DNA from: Oxytricha trifallax
Taxonomy: Eukaryota; Ciliophora; Spirotrichea; Sporadotrichida; Oxytrichidae
Length of the DNA: 64,000 nucleotides
NCBI GenBank assembly: GCA_000711775.1
Contig: ARYC01000247.1
Location: 1-64,000 of the forward strand
Reading direction: 5' to 3'
Part shown: positions 19,956 to 31,228 of the stretch, piece after piece
Layout: the number at the start of each line of letters is the position of its first letter
How positions within the stretch are numbered: position 1 is the stretch's first letter
Notes under the pieces: model-generated
What the model was told of the DNA's origin: nothing
What the model saw: only the letters and a program-made list of their open reading frames with translations
Database searches by the model: none
Made by a program: the position numbers and the translations under genes

Positions 19956-22900
19956 TTAAATAAATCTTGTTAAAATTATAAGCGAAATTCTTAATTTATC
20001 ATTTTTAAATGTTAAAGCAATGATTGTTGATTTTTCTTGTAAACTAGACTTAATTTAGAATAAAGAGTCTTCAAATTTTCTGATTTCCATCGTGGATTAA
20101 AATCCATCCATAATAGGCATGCTGCAGTCCATTAAAATTAACTTGTATCCTTTATTAAATCGAATAGGGCAGTTTTAATTATCACAGCAATTTTAATCAT
20201 CAGATATCCTCTGCTTAAATAGTTCAAAAGCTAATAATTTATAAATAAATAAAATATTTATATTAAAACCTTCCAAACCATGTGTTGATTAACAAGAGGA
20301 TAAAAAATTGTTATATATATTAAAAACATTCCTTAAAAAAATACATTTTGATATAATATATTTTATTATTAGAACATTAACTGAAAGGTAAAATATAAAT
20401 TAATTATCAAATTATAATAAATTGGATTCATTTGTTTAAAAATGAAAATTTCTTTTTGGTAAAGAGTTACAATTCGTTTAATTTTTTCATTATAAATAAA
20501 ACATCTTAATAATTAAGTTTCATTTTTATTAGTGCATGAATAAATAAATCTCATAGTATTAGAAATATTTAAACTTGAGTTAAAATTGAAAGCACTAATT
20601 AAATAATTATATTTATCTTTACGATAAAATTTTTGTTTGATGTTTGCATAAAAGATTCTGCATTTTAAATATTAATTGAAAATAATTTAATTTCCCCAAT
20701 TTGGATTATACTTGATAAATATAAAAAATAAAAATTTCCCCTTATTGTTGCTCTATCAGATTATAATCCAAATTTAAGCTCTAAAATAGATTAAATAGTG
20801 ACTAAGTTGAAAACATTATCGTCAACTACAAGGATTTTAGATTTCATTTCACAAAGGCAATTTAAGTTAGTGGAAACTTCTTGATCTTTATCAATGTCAT
20901 AATTCTAATAAAAACTCAAATAATAACAATTTATGATATTAAGGTTTTAATTAATAAATCCTTTTTCGATAGTTAAATTTAGGAAATAATACTAAAATGC
21001 TAGAGTCAAAAGTCTATATTAAAAAAACAAAAAGCAAATGACTTTGATAATTTCTATAACCTACATAAGTTAATGTGCATAACTTAATACCAAAATCATG
21101 TGAACAATTAAGTTCGAGACTTAATTTATTGATTTAGCTTTTTAAATAACAACACATGTTGTGGTAGTAATATGTTTTTTTTAAAAATATTAAATACCAC
21201 TTTACTTTTCATAAGCAAAGTCATAAAATAACATGGCAACATAATGAATTTAATGTGGAAAAAAGCAGTTGAAGAAGGAATAACGAAATTCTTTTACCAA
21301 AATAAAAAAAATGCTTTTAATCCATTCTATATGTTAACTTCTTTATTCGAGTTTTTAAGTGGGAAATAGCAAAAGTAAGATAATATTTTCCTTTATTCTG
21401 TCTTGATTCCCAAATTAAAAATTCGATCACCAACTTCTCTTAAACATTCTCAATTATGTAACAGTATTTAAGCCAGGAAGCTAATATATATTTTGAAAAA
21501 ATTATTTACTCATTTCATTTAAAAATTCCAGGCTAAACTTAGTATTTTAAGCATTTTAAATGATGAATCTTACAATCTCCTGTTGGTCCTTAGAGACCTA
21601 AAAGTATTAGAAGACTTTTAATTTTAGATTAAATTATTCTATTTTAATATCAACTGAATTCTATTTATTTTCTTAAAAACAGAATATTATAATTTTTACT
21701 TTCCTAATTTCCCCTTCTTAAAAAGAAATTATTTTTCTATGAGTATTATACTGGAAACATCAAAATGTTTGTTCCATTTATGGATATTAAGAAGCTCTCG
21801 ATAGTTTACATTTGATATCTAAATTTATATTTTATTTCTTTTTATCAATAAAAACTAATAAAAATCATGAAAAATATTTATTTTTGGATTTTTTAATGCT
21901 TTTTTTCAGAAAATTCATCTTCATTGATAAAATCCATATTTACCTTAAAAATTACATTAAATCTTAATAAATATAAAGTATATTAATTCTTCACTTCATC
22001 AGGATCTATTAACATAATTTTATTTTTTTGTATATTTAATTTTTCAATATTATAATGGTAATTGTAACTGAGATTACTTTGAATATTATTTTGGTTATTT
22101 ATGATACTTTTATGATTGTAAAATTCTTTTATATCTATCTCATGGTCTCCCTCTAAAATTTCAGTGTATGAACTTCTTATAATAAATTTATTTCAAGAAA
22201 AATATTTATAAGTTAAGTTATCAAATAATTAGAGAGAAATTGATGTAAATTTTGTGTTAATATTTAAAGTTATTATGATATTTAATTATAGGTTCTCTCT
22301 TCCTAAAGACTTACTGCTTTATTAATTTATTGTTGTCGTTCTTATTTTTGACTTTGATTTTAAACTATTAGATAATTATTTTGTTTATATCATTTGAAAT
22401 TATTGTTCATTCATTCAAAAAACATAAATACAATAAAAGTTTATTTTTATTTGCTAAAATCACATTTTATAGTTAAATAATTGTTATTTGATAAAAATAT
22501 GTCTAATATTTTATAAAATTTTAAATAAATTAAGTTTATAATTCTGATCAATTAATTGAGACTTTGGGAGTCCTCTTCTGAATATAAATTAGTGCAACTA
22601 TCATACTCATCCTAAATAGCTTCACATTTTATGGTGAAAGTGAATTTAGCCCCATTTTAGTAGTCACTCTCTATGAGAATTCTGCCGCCAAGCATTTCAA
22701 CAAGATTTTTACAAATTCCCAAACCAAGGCCTATTCCCTAAGTGTTAATGTTTGAAGTTTACTCCAGTTTACCGAATATTTTAAATAATTTCTCCTAATC
22801 TTCAATTTTGATTCCAACACTTTTTTTACAAAATAAATTAATATAAATAATTTTAAACACCTGTATCTGCAACACTTACTCTTATTTGCTATTATTCTTT

Positions 22901-25900
22901 TTCATTATATTTAATTATAATAGATTTTAGGAATCAAATTTAATAATATACAAAAGTTACAAAATAATGGTAATCTAATTGTCATTCTTTGCTATTGCTT
23001 TTATTAGAACTATTTTAACTTATGTAAAGAGAGATAAATTGATTTTAATCATTTTTTGCAAAAATTATAGTAAACATACTTAGAAAATGAAAAAGTATGT
23101 TTACTGCAATACTATAAATGTACCTTCATAAATAAAATTAGCAAATCTTGAATTTTTTTACTGAAAAATATTTTATATTTTATAGACTTTGACAAAGCTA
23201 CCAACCACTTTAATGCAATTAATTTTAATAATTTCACAATTCAAAATTATTTTTGATCTAATATAGGCCTCTCGATTAATTAAAGAAAAAGAGTCAAGTT
23301 ATTTATATTTATATTCCTTTTTCCATCAGACTAAATTTGATAATTGCCATATTTTTGTATATTTCATAAAAAATCAAGTTTAGTTGAATTTACAAAATTT
23401 TCAATTTATATTTTAAATTTTCAGCTAATGCTCTAATACAATTTTTTTGTATTTTTAAATAAAATATAAAATTATAAACCTTATTTTTCATAGGTTAGAA
23501 ATATATGAATAGATCCCTTAAATGTGAATTTGAGAGCATTTTAAAGTAAATTGAGAAGAATTTATTTTGTTCTTTATTCATCAATTATAATTTATTTTGG
23601 AAAATCAGTCTAAGGACTGAATAAGACTTATAGACCCTTTTCATTTGCGCCTACAGAGAACATCTCAACCAGATTTTGGAATGTTATATTAATTATTATA
23701 TGAGTGGATTTGATTAATAAATTTATTTATTAATTTATACATTTTCCATATTAATGAACTTATTAAATAATAAATGAATGTTGTCTTTAAGTCAACATTA
23801 AAATTAGTAAAATATATTATAATTATTTATTTCAACTGTCGAATATAAACCCTAAAACCCCAATTAGGATGTTATAGGGATTTGGTGAATAATTAACAAC
23901 TTCTTTTTACTTTTTCACTTTACTTAAAGAAAATAATATCCTTATTTTTGTCGAATATCTTTATTTTACAGTTTAAAGAAGTTCATTTTATATTTTTTTA
24001 TATATTTTGTTGCTATTTTTACAATTTTCATACCAATTAATAAGTAAATTTTTAGATCTTATTTATTTTTGCTTAACATTATTCCAAAATAATTGCAGAT
24101 TAATATAATGTTTTTACTGAAAGAAAAGAGAACTCTTCAATTAACTCGAGAACAAGAATTTAATACTTAGTAATTATTATTACTAAAAGATTGAGGTAAT
24201 ATTGAGAAAAAAAAGGTTTTTGAATTACATAAGCTTTTTTTCATTTATTAAATATTAATATCTATTTAATATCAAAACTTAAACAGCAAGTAAATTTTAT
24301 AATGTTACTCAATTTATTCCATTGAATTACCAAACCAAGCATACATTAGAATGCATAATAAAGGGTTTTGGAGTTAAAATTATTAGTTCTAAATTTACCA
24401 TTTTTTATCTGGAAAAAATCTAATAGATCATTAACCAGGAAGGTTAAGAAGCTTGAAGAATTTTAGATAATTTTCAAAAATTTCTTCCCTCTAGGATCAA
24501 TTATGAAAAGTTCAAGATTTTTTAAAAGTCCTTGTATAGCGTTAAATATTTTCAAAATTTTATCATTTATATTTATAATATTTTTAAGTTCAGTGGAGTC
24601 CTCATATCGTGAGAGACTGTAGCAGTCAACATTTCGTAGAAATAGTTCTCTACTTTTATGTTCTCATAATTTATCATAGTTTTTTTTTAATTATTAAAAT
24701 AATTTTTAAACATTAGTTGTGATGTTCTTTGTTAATATCATGTTATGAGCTTAATTTTTGAATGAAAGATTAGATTCCTAGATTAAATAATAATGTTTAA
24801 AATTAATGATCGTCAGGTATAAAAATTTATAATTAAATTATTTTGTATTCTGGCTGCTATTAAATAGATATTAATTGTATCTTATAATTCAAATTTTTAT
24901 AATAAACTTAATTTTTACAATTTTTATATTATGCTATTTGTTTTACGATTTCAGAGTTAGATAAAAATATTAACTAATAAATATTTGAGATCTGGTTAAA
25001 TTTTGAAATATTTTTAAGATCCATCATTTACTTATATTTTGGAAGCTTCTAAAATATTGTATTTTTGCTCATCCTCGCTCTATTTTATATTAACCTCCTT
25101 CTCAATTTATTATCCGTAGTTGAATAATTGCAATCGAGGAACATACAGGAATTTTTGAGAAAATATTTTTAATTAATTTAATATTAATTTTTCAAATTGA
25201 TCTTATGTTTCATCCTCGATAAATTGAAGGGTAAAAGGTTTAAAATTAATCCAAAATAGGTTTAATATTTAGACTAAAAATTTGCTTTTTTAGATAAAAA
25301 TATTCATTTTTAAATTAGACCCTAATAAATTTACAAGATTCATTCATTTTTAATTGAGCTTGTAATATTTGGGTTAACTGATAAAAATATATTAAATTTT
25401 ATAATTATAAATAAATTTAGTTCAATTCATTTAAGAAACTGATTCTTAATTTTAATTCCAAATACAGTTAAATTACTTATAATTATATATATGATAAAAT
25501 CTATAGTAAAATTTTTTTTTTATTTTACAAAAATAATTAATATTATAAAATAGACTTTTATCTCATTTATTCAATTTTTAATTAAATTTTATTTAATATA
25601 TAAACTCAAATAATCTAAATTTTAATTCTTAAAAAGGAAGGTTGATTTTAAAGAATGATAATATTTCACCTAATATTTCTAATTTCGTATTATTTCCTAT
25701 ATTAAAGCTATAATCAAAACCCCAAAACCCCTTAATGAGGTTTATAAGTGCTTTGATTTGTTGGGAATTTGTTAGGGGTTGGGGTTATTAATTATATGCG
25801 AGACAAAAATAGCAAGCTTTTGGGGTCTATTTATGATGAAGAGTATATAGATTTAGTGTTTAAACTGCGTTATGGATGTGATATGTATAGTGAATAAGTC

Positions 25901-28900
25901 AAACCAGTACTGAACTATAAGTCTATTGCAATGCTCTTAAAGCGTAGTCCATCAACTGTTCGCTCTCACTGCTTGAAAGCTGTGTAATTAAAGCAACAAT
26001 AGCTGAATTCTTAGCCTAAGAGGAAGTCAAAGTTTCTTTAGAAGCATATTGACTATCTTATTAATGAAAAAACTTTGAAGTATTGGGCTCACTTCTCTCT
26101 CGACTAACGAGCTATTATGTTTCACCGCCAGTTCCCTGAGTTGAAGATCTCTGCATAATCTGTTGCAAACATTTATAAACGAAACGGTATCTCTTATAAA
26201 GGTGTAAATCGTATCAAGAGAGTAATTGATTTCACTCTGCCATTTTACAACAACAACTTAAATTATATTTATAATTAAATGCAGAGAGCCTAATAGAATA
26301 ATATTAAGTTTATTCATGCTGACGAGGCTGTGTTTACATTCAACACTTTCATCTAGAAGTCTTGGTATAAGAGGCATAGCAATATAGAAGTATATGATTA
26401 GAAAGTCAAGGTATAAACAATGGCAATTCTTGGAGGTATTAGCGAGGATGCTGGTTTAGAAACTTATGTTATTCATCCTCGCTCTATTAAGACAAAGCAG
26501 TATATTGAGTTCTTAGATCAGCTGTGAGAGAATTACCCTGAATAAGAGATTATACTATTCGTTGATAATCTTTCTGTTCATAAGACTAAATAAACAAGAA
26601 AGAATCATGAACAACTTAGAATAACGCAAGTGTTCAACGGACCTTACAGTCCATAGTTTAATGGAATTGAATTCTACTGGGGTATACTAAAAGGTCATTA
26701 TAAGAAACTGCTGCTATACCACCTGATACATGACCTACCTATTGATACAGTCGATTTTATAAAAAATTCAGCTAAGAGAGTTGATAATTAGTTGGCATAA
26801 AAGTGTGCTAAAGAAGGGAGAGTGAATGTATATAAATAAGTTTTAGAGTTAAGTTAATGAATATTTAAGTCACATTTAAAACTCTTTCGTGAGAGCTGGC
26901 TTCTCTTTCTTTTCTTCTACTTCTTGCTTCCCTCCTCCAAGGTTTCTTCTCTTGCTGCCAGCTCCAGCATCTATGTTCATTGACTCTGGCGGCTAAATAT
27001 TTGAATAAAGTCTCTTGCTAACTTCATACTTCGTCTGCGACTTTCTCTCTCTGTGAAGCTTGCTCTATTCCTTCATCAAAAAGATGCCAGTACCAGATTT
27101 TTCTAAAGAGTTAAGCTTAAAATCTTACTTGAAATATAAGGGTGCTTCTGCAACTCTTATAGCCAGCTCTCACTTATCTTGATCCTCTGTTTATCCTTAT
27201 CTTCTGAAGAGATGCTGTATCTTTTCTTATGAGATTCTTGAATAATTACTTTCAAGTAATCACCTTTAATTGTTGCAAGTATGCCAAAGAAATAGTTTCT
27301 TTCACGTAGTATATTTGACAACTGCTTCTTAGTTAGCAGGTACTGCGAAACCTCTGGGTCATTCATAGCATCATCGTATAAGTTAGTCACTGAGATTTCT
27401 GGATAGTTTGGAATCTCTGCAAACTTTACATCTTAAGTTTTCAATGCTTTCTTCTCTTCGCAGAGTATCGCTCTTAGAAATGATATTTTAGTACCTTCCA
27501 TCGTTGGCAAGAACAAACCAACTACATAATAAAGATTAGCAACTATGAGTTTATTACCTTGCTGCACCAGGTAGCGATGCAAATCCTCCTTGCTTCTAAA
27601 TCTTTGAATCAATTCTTGTGCTTGCACTCTTTTCATTACATCATTCATTGACTCCATCTTGTTTACAGATCTAAGAAATGATATTCAAATTTAAGTTTAT
27701 TGATTTCAATTATATACCTCTGTAAAACTTACTATTAAATATGGGCATCCTATAGGAGGTCAACCTCTAAGAAGGATATGGAGAAGGTTTTGAGAACTGG
27801 TTTCAAACTTGAGAGATTGATATCAATTTCTACTGTTATAGTTCAATATTTTTAAATTTAAATTGGTACGTACTTAATGAGGAGCAGCTCCTAAAATGCT
27901 AGTACTTAATTAGGAGCATTAATTAATGCTAGTACTTAATTAGGAAGCACCCTAATTTTAATCATAAAATCACAAAATACCTCCTAAAGCAGTAAGTACT
28001 TAATAAGGTCCACCTCCTAAAAAGGTACGAGCTGTAATCAACTTATTATTGAAAGTAAAAAAGGTTACTTCCTCCCCCACATTTAGAGCTAGATTGTCTC
28101 TTAACACTTATATTTCTTCTCTAATACTCTAAGAACTTCCCTTGAAACTTGTAGACTGAAAAGCTATCATATAAACTCTCAGCTATAGAGGCAGTTTAAT
28201 AATTTTAAATTCAAATTTAAATATGAGCGCTAACATTTTAAGAAAAACAACAGCACTTCCATCAAACTAAATGAGACTAACCTTTGGCATCAATAAAAAG
28301 TGTGATAGCTGTGAGATGAACTCTCTTAAAGAACTACCAGAGCTATCACTTGAGGTCTCTGTTATTAAAATAGAAATTAATAATAGAAAATAAATGGCAA
28401 ATAAGTGTGTGGGAGACAGAGAGGAGGAGAAAGGTATTAATGATATTCCTATACAAACTGAAGAAATAGAAGTATACTTTTGTGAGCTGTGTGAGAGAGA
28501 TTTCGCTCATAAATCAAGCTGGTAGAGACAAATGAAGGAGCATAGAGAAGCCAAGCCTACTGTATACTAAAAGCACGACAAAACGAAGGGAAGTATGATT
28601 GCTTTAAGTGCCATAAGTAGTACTCTCATACAAGAGACTTGAAGAAACATCTTTTAAAAGCTAACAAAAAAGACATAGAAATTGAAAAGCATGAAGTTGA
28701 GTTGAAGCTTCTCAACAAAAGAAAATCGAGGGAATATTCTAAAGCGGTAGTGCCTGAATAAGCTAGTGAGTTAGAGTACGTAAAGAAGGCACGTAACCAA
28801 CTAACCTCTGAAATCACAAAAATCATGATCAAAATTCAATACAAGAAAATACCAGTTCTTGCGTAGATAGATTTAGATACTTCTCTTTAAAGTTATCTTA

Positions 28901-31228
28901 TTCTAGAGGACTCCTTTGATAAGAAAGTTATCAATGATCATCAATACGCATACAAGGTGTATCCCTTCAACTATCTCTTAAGTGATGATAAATATTAGAT
29001 GGAGTTTACAAATGAGTATCAAGTACTCACTCAAGCAAAGTTTAAAGAGTGTAGTTACTTAATCAAGCTAGATGCTGTTCTCCTTGCCAAGGATCATGTT
29101 GCTTTCAGACTCCCACTCTATGAAATGACTCTAAGAGATTTCATAACAGATCAAAGGAATCATAAGTAACTTGGATAAATAGCAACTCAGACCATACAAG
29201 GCATTAAAGAGCTTCACAAGTTAGGGTTTGTTCACAGAGATTTAAAGCCAGAAAATATTATGATAAACTTTTCTCCAGTAAGAGTAGCAATAATCGATTT
29301 CAACAGAGCCTAAAGAGTGGAAGTCTCAAGGCTTGGAACTGTAATGGGAACTCAAGGCTATTATCCAGAAAGAGAAGACTGGAGAGATTGTGACTTTTAG
29401 TGTGATGTGTGGGCTTTAGCAGCAATAATAAAAGAGTGCGATATGCCTCGCAACGATTACTACTCTACAAGGTACGAGAAAGATGCTAAGTAAAGAATCA
29501 AGTAGTTTATAGACAAAACCAAAGTATCTCAATCAATAAAATATATGGCAGAATCAATAATAACAAAACCAAACTCAAGATCAGACATATCAATAGAGCA
29601 GAAAGAGTTGTGTTTAAGTAAGATAAACTTCAGACCTCTCCCACATGATCCAAAAGTGCATTTTGAGTGATTAAATTAAATACATTTACTATAAATTTCA
29701 CATTAAAACCTATTAATAACCCCAACCCCTAACAAATTCCCTACAAATCAAAGCACTTATAAACCTCATTAAGGGGTTTTGGGGTTTTGAATCTGAATTA
29801 TCTATTTACTCTATATCAACAAAAGGGTCTCTAGCAGAACAAACATTTTCAATATGAAAAGAATTATTTTTATTTGTCTATTAGATTAAATTTAAACCCT
29901 CATTTTTTTTAACTGAGTCTTATATATTGAAAAGTCTTTTGAACTTTTAATTTAATTATAAATTTTGAACTAGTTTAAAGTTGATATTTTTTATTAAAAT
30001 ATAATATACTCTTCATTCATGAGAGAGACCTTCATTGTAATTGGATCATATAGTGCAATTCCAATTAGATAATATTTAATCAATAAATATTATTTAATTT
30101 ATTTTATTCCTTCAGGAAGATTATTAAAAAGGATTGAAAGCTCCTCGTTCATATAAAAAGAAATTTATATGCTAGATCTAATGAAATTGAAGGACTTAGT
30201 TTTTTAAGCTCATTTCTTGTCTGTAAGAAACGAATATCACAATATAATTTAATTTTATAAAACTTTATATCAGTAAACCTAACGCTGTTACATGCAAAAC
30301 CATCGTAGAGAGTTCATATATAAATTAAAAATTCCATTCATCTATATAAATATATATATATATATATTTTTAATTATTTCATAGATTCCATTTTTTCCTA
30401 TTATAATCGAGACTGAACCCACTCCATTTATTATAAGAAATATAGATGTATAAAACCACGTATGGCTGCATAAAATTCCAAAGACCAGATATAATTCAAA
30501 TCGTAAGTCTTTGACAATATATTAATATTATAGAAGCTATTAGCAAACATGAAAACAGTAAATTATGAAATGATATCTAAATAAGTTATTCATAAAAATT
30601 TAAATTTAAATTTATCAAAAGTCGAAGATTTGATTTTTTTAAAAAAATCAAATATAAAACTCTGGAGTCTTAAATATATATTTCTAAATGCTAAGAAATT
30701 TAAAACCCCAAATTAAATAACAAAAAATAGAAGAACTGGAGTAAAATTCGCAAGAATTAGCAATGCAAATATTTTAACTTTTTACCATTTAATTTTTTTC
30801 AGTTAAAATAAAACTCTTTATAAATTATGACTCATTGTAAATTGGAATAAAATATGCGTATGTTGTCTAGAATAGCAAAAATGCTGGAGCTGAATGTTTA
30901 GCAAAAATAGCTGGTTTTTTCCAAGTTCCTATGCAAAAAACGATTTAAAACCCATAAACAACTGCAGTTGAAATCATTATTTAATTATTAACAGGTATTT
31001 TACGCATTTCGTTTTTCAGTACTTAATTTAAAATAAATACATTGGAAGCAATAAACAAGATCACAATAAATAAATAATTAATTGATATTACAAATCCTGA
31101 AGAGCAGAGATACTTAAATAATTACTATATAATACTATATTCATAGTTTAAATCTCTTTATTTCTGAATTTATCATAGATTCTTTGTAGTTTTTTTTCTT
31201 TAAATGTTAAGAGAAATTTTGACTCCAT
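19829..31228 (-). CDS. HK3: hybrid sensor histidine kinase with TBE inside
   Basis: Same plan as HK2. Start ATG at 31228 (MESKFLLTFKEKKLQRIYDK), stop TGA complement at 19829-19831 after SADQIEQVLQLQQLNK. Segments in transcription order: 31228-31150 N-terminus, about 30990-30880 and 30510-30380 membrane, 30160-30000 PAS-like, 25150-25020 linker, 24680-24385 HisKA, 23705-22560 HATPase, about 21440-21350 linker (CLREVGDRIFN), 20910-19829 receiver. Eight IESs are resolved. A whole TBE (25725-29789) sits in the IES between the PAS part and the linker, so the gene depends on its elimination. 20911-22559 is otherwise IES DNA. Confidence 0.87.
19956..20013. other. HK3 IES, 58 nt, pointer TGTT
   Basis: TGTT (AACA on the coding strand) at 19952-19955 and 20010-20013. 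Removal joins STIIALT to AYTADLF. Confidence 0.8.
20010..20229 (-). CDS. HK3 MDS: receiver core
   Basis: Reads FELFKQRISDDQNCCDNQNC, YKLILMDCSMPIMDGFQ and EIRKFEDSLFQ, then SSLQEKSTIIALT. The motif is MDCSMP where the paralogues have MDCNMP; the phospho-accepting Asp is kept. Confidence 0.9.
20230..20268. other. HK3 IES, 39 nt, pointer AAAA
   Basis: AAAA at 20226-20229 and 20265-20268. Removal joins HGLEGF to ELFKQR in frame. Confidence 0.7.
20265..20287 (-). CDS. HK3 micro-MDS of 23 nt
   Basis: A coding island of only 23 nt including both pointers. It supplies THGLEGF, the residues missing between SDRA and ELFKQR in the receiver. Both neighbouring IESs are resolved with in-frame pointers (AAAA and TGTTG), and the joined peptide matches SDKA(T/S)NG.EA in the paralogues. 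Confidence 0.75.
20288..20750. other. HK3 IES, 463 nt, pointer TGTTG
   Basis: TGTTG (CAACA on the coding strand) at 20283-20287 and 20746-20750. No feature inside. Confidence 0.75.
20746..20910 (-). CDS. HK3 MDS: receiver start
   Basis: Reads DKDQEVSTNLNCLCEMKSK then ILVVDDNVFNLVTIQSILEL and FGLQSDRA. The acidic pair VVDD is present. The upstream boundary is approximate. Confidence 0.9.
22560..22820 (-). CDS. HK3 MDS: HATPase C-terminal half
   Basis: Reads [40 protein letters not shown] and KFTFTIKCEAIQDEYDS. The G2 box is intact. It starts at pointer AACAC (22816-22820). Confidence 0.92.
22821..22860. other. HK3 IES, 40 nt, inside DTG-VG
   Basis: Pointer AACAC (GTGTT on the coding strand) at 22816-22820 and 22856-22860. 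Removal makes ADTGVGIKIED across the G1 box. HK5 has an IES at the same codon; HK2, HK4 and HK6 do not. Confidence 0.9.
22856..22905 (-). CDS. HK3 MDS: strand before G1 box
   Basis: A 50-nt segment reading EKEQQQIRVSVADTGV, bounded by pointers on both sides. Confidence 0.85.
22906..23491. other. HK3 IES, 586 nt, pointer TTTTTCAT
   Basis: The 8-bp repeat (ATGAAAAA on the coding strand) is at 22898-22905 and 23484-23491. Removal joins HIFLTYEK to EQQQIRVSV in frame. Confidence 0.85.
23484..23705 (-). CDS. HK3 MDS: HATPase N-terminal half
   Basis: Reads [40 protein letters not shown] and KFTFKGSIHIF. N-box Asn is present. The places where HK4 and HK6 carry short IESs (GA/EKG and LLQN) are uninterrupted. 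Confidence 0.92.
23706..24387. other. HK3 IES, 682 nt, pointer AGT
   Basis: AGT at 23703-23705 and 24385-24387 (ACT on the coding strand). Joining gives GKFRTHIIINITFQNLVEMF, matching the paralogues. A 3-bp pointer is weak evidence by itself. Confidence 0.55.
24385..24680 (-). CDS. HK3 MDS pair: HisKA domain
   Basis: Reads [20 protein letters not shown] (phospho-His) and, after a 47-nt IES, NAIQGLLKNLELFIIDPRGK to [14 protein letters not shown]. The IES at 24544-24590 is specific to this copy. Confidence 0.92.
24544..24590. other. HK3 IES, 47 nt, inside H-box helix
   Basis: Pointer GTT (AAC on the coding strand) at 24541-24543 and 24588-24590. Removal makes RTPLNAIQGLL. Confidence 0.85.
25020..25150 (-). 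CDS. HK3 MDS: PAS to HisKA linker
   Basis: Reads VPRLQLFNYGQQIEKEVNI then QSEDEQKYNILEASKIQVND. It aligns with [13 protein letters not shown] and SLIEASQIKNADG of HK5. Boundaries unresolved. Confidence 0.75.
25796..26860 (+). CDS. TBE transposase (copy C), one in-frame TGA
   Basis: DDE transposase of 354 codons. It starts MRDKNSKLLGSIYDEEYIDL, with stop TGA 26858-26860. Catalytic residues are the Asp of HADEAVFTFNTF, the Asp of LFVDNLSVHK and the Glu of NGIEFYWG, the last two 35 residues apart (a D34E arrangement as in Tc1). One TGA at 26525-26527 interrupts the frame where copy B has Arg (LRDKY), so this copy probably makes no full protein unless TGA is read through. Otherwise the frame is clean, which means recent activity. 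Confidence 0.95.
26870..27657 (-). CDS. TBE 22-kDa-type ORF (copy C)
   Basis: Starts MESMNDVMKRVQAQELIQRF at 27657. Continues with VGLFLPTMEGTKISFLRAIL, IPNYPEISVTNLYDDAMND and IQESHKKRYSISSEDKDK, then a basic tail (QSKLHRERKSQTKYEVSK, GAGSKRRNLGGG) ending at TGA 26870-26872. The span is not a multiple of three and the frame changes near 27135, so one frameshift is present. It overlaps no other ORF and ends 10 bases from the transposase stop, tail to tail. Confidence 0.8.
28223..29670 (+). CDS. TBE zinc-finger/kinase ORF (copy C)
   Basis: Starts MSANILRKTTALPSN. The first finger YFCELCERDFAHKSSWQRQ lacks the first of the two usual His residues. The second finger is YDCFKCHKQYSHTRDLKKH. A kinase-like domain follows with FVHRDLKPENIMINF (about 29230-29270), IIDFNRA in place of DFG and GTQGYYPEREDW. 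Stop TGA 29668-29670. The length from ATG is not a multiple of three; a frame change lies between VYQKH and GKYDCF (about 28570-28590). Confidence 0.85.
30000..30160 (-). CDS. HK3 MDS pair: PAS-like start
   Basis: Reads MNEELSILFNNLPEGI, then after a 48-nt IES ALYDPITMKVSLMNEE. It matches NEELKVIFDQLPEGVILFDP of HK4. Confidence 0.82.
30063..30110. other. HK3 IES, 48 nt, pointer ATTCC
   Basis: ATTCC at 30058-30062 and 30106-30110 (GGAAT on the coding strand). Removal makes LPEGIALYDP. Confidence 0.85.
30380..30510 (-). CDS. HK3 MDS: membrane segment
   Basis: Reads ELYLVFGILCSHTWFYTSIF then LIINGVGSVSIIIG, a strongly hydrophobic run aligned with [20 protein letters not shown] of HK5. Confidence 0.75.
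30880..30990 (-). CDS. HK3 MDS: membrane segment ending WKKP
   Basis: Reads ISTAVVYGFQIVFCIGTWKK followed by PAIFAKHSAPAFLLF. TWKKP is shared with HK5 ([19 protein letters not shown]). Confidence 0.75.
31150..31228 (-). CDS. HK3 first MDS (N-terminus)
   Basis: ATG at 31228 opens MESKFLLTFKEKKLQRIYDK, aligned with [20 protein letters not shown] of HK5. The start was chosen because all paralogues begin here. Confidence 0.85.

Larger units (their letters stand above)
25725..29789 (+). mobile_element. TBE transposon C, full length, inside HK3
   Basis: 4065 bp, bounded by CAAAACCCCAAAACCCC and its complement, with AAT on both sides (25722-25724 and 29790-29792) as a perfect target duplication. 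It holds all three TBE genes in the usual order. A tract at about 27860-28025 repeats units like AGTACTTAATTAGGAGCA. It lies within the IES that separates the PAS and linker segments of HK3 and has the same transcriptional layout as copy B. Confidence 0.97.

Noticed and set aside
28626-28832. Minus-strand open frame in TBE C
   Set aside because: Antisense of the zinc-finger/kinase ORF.
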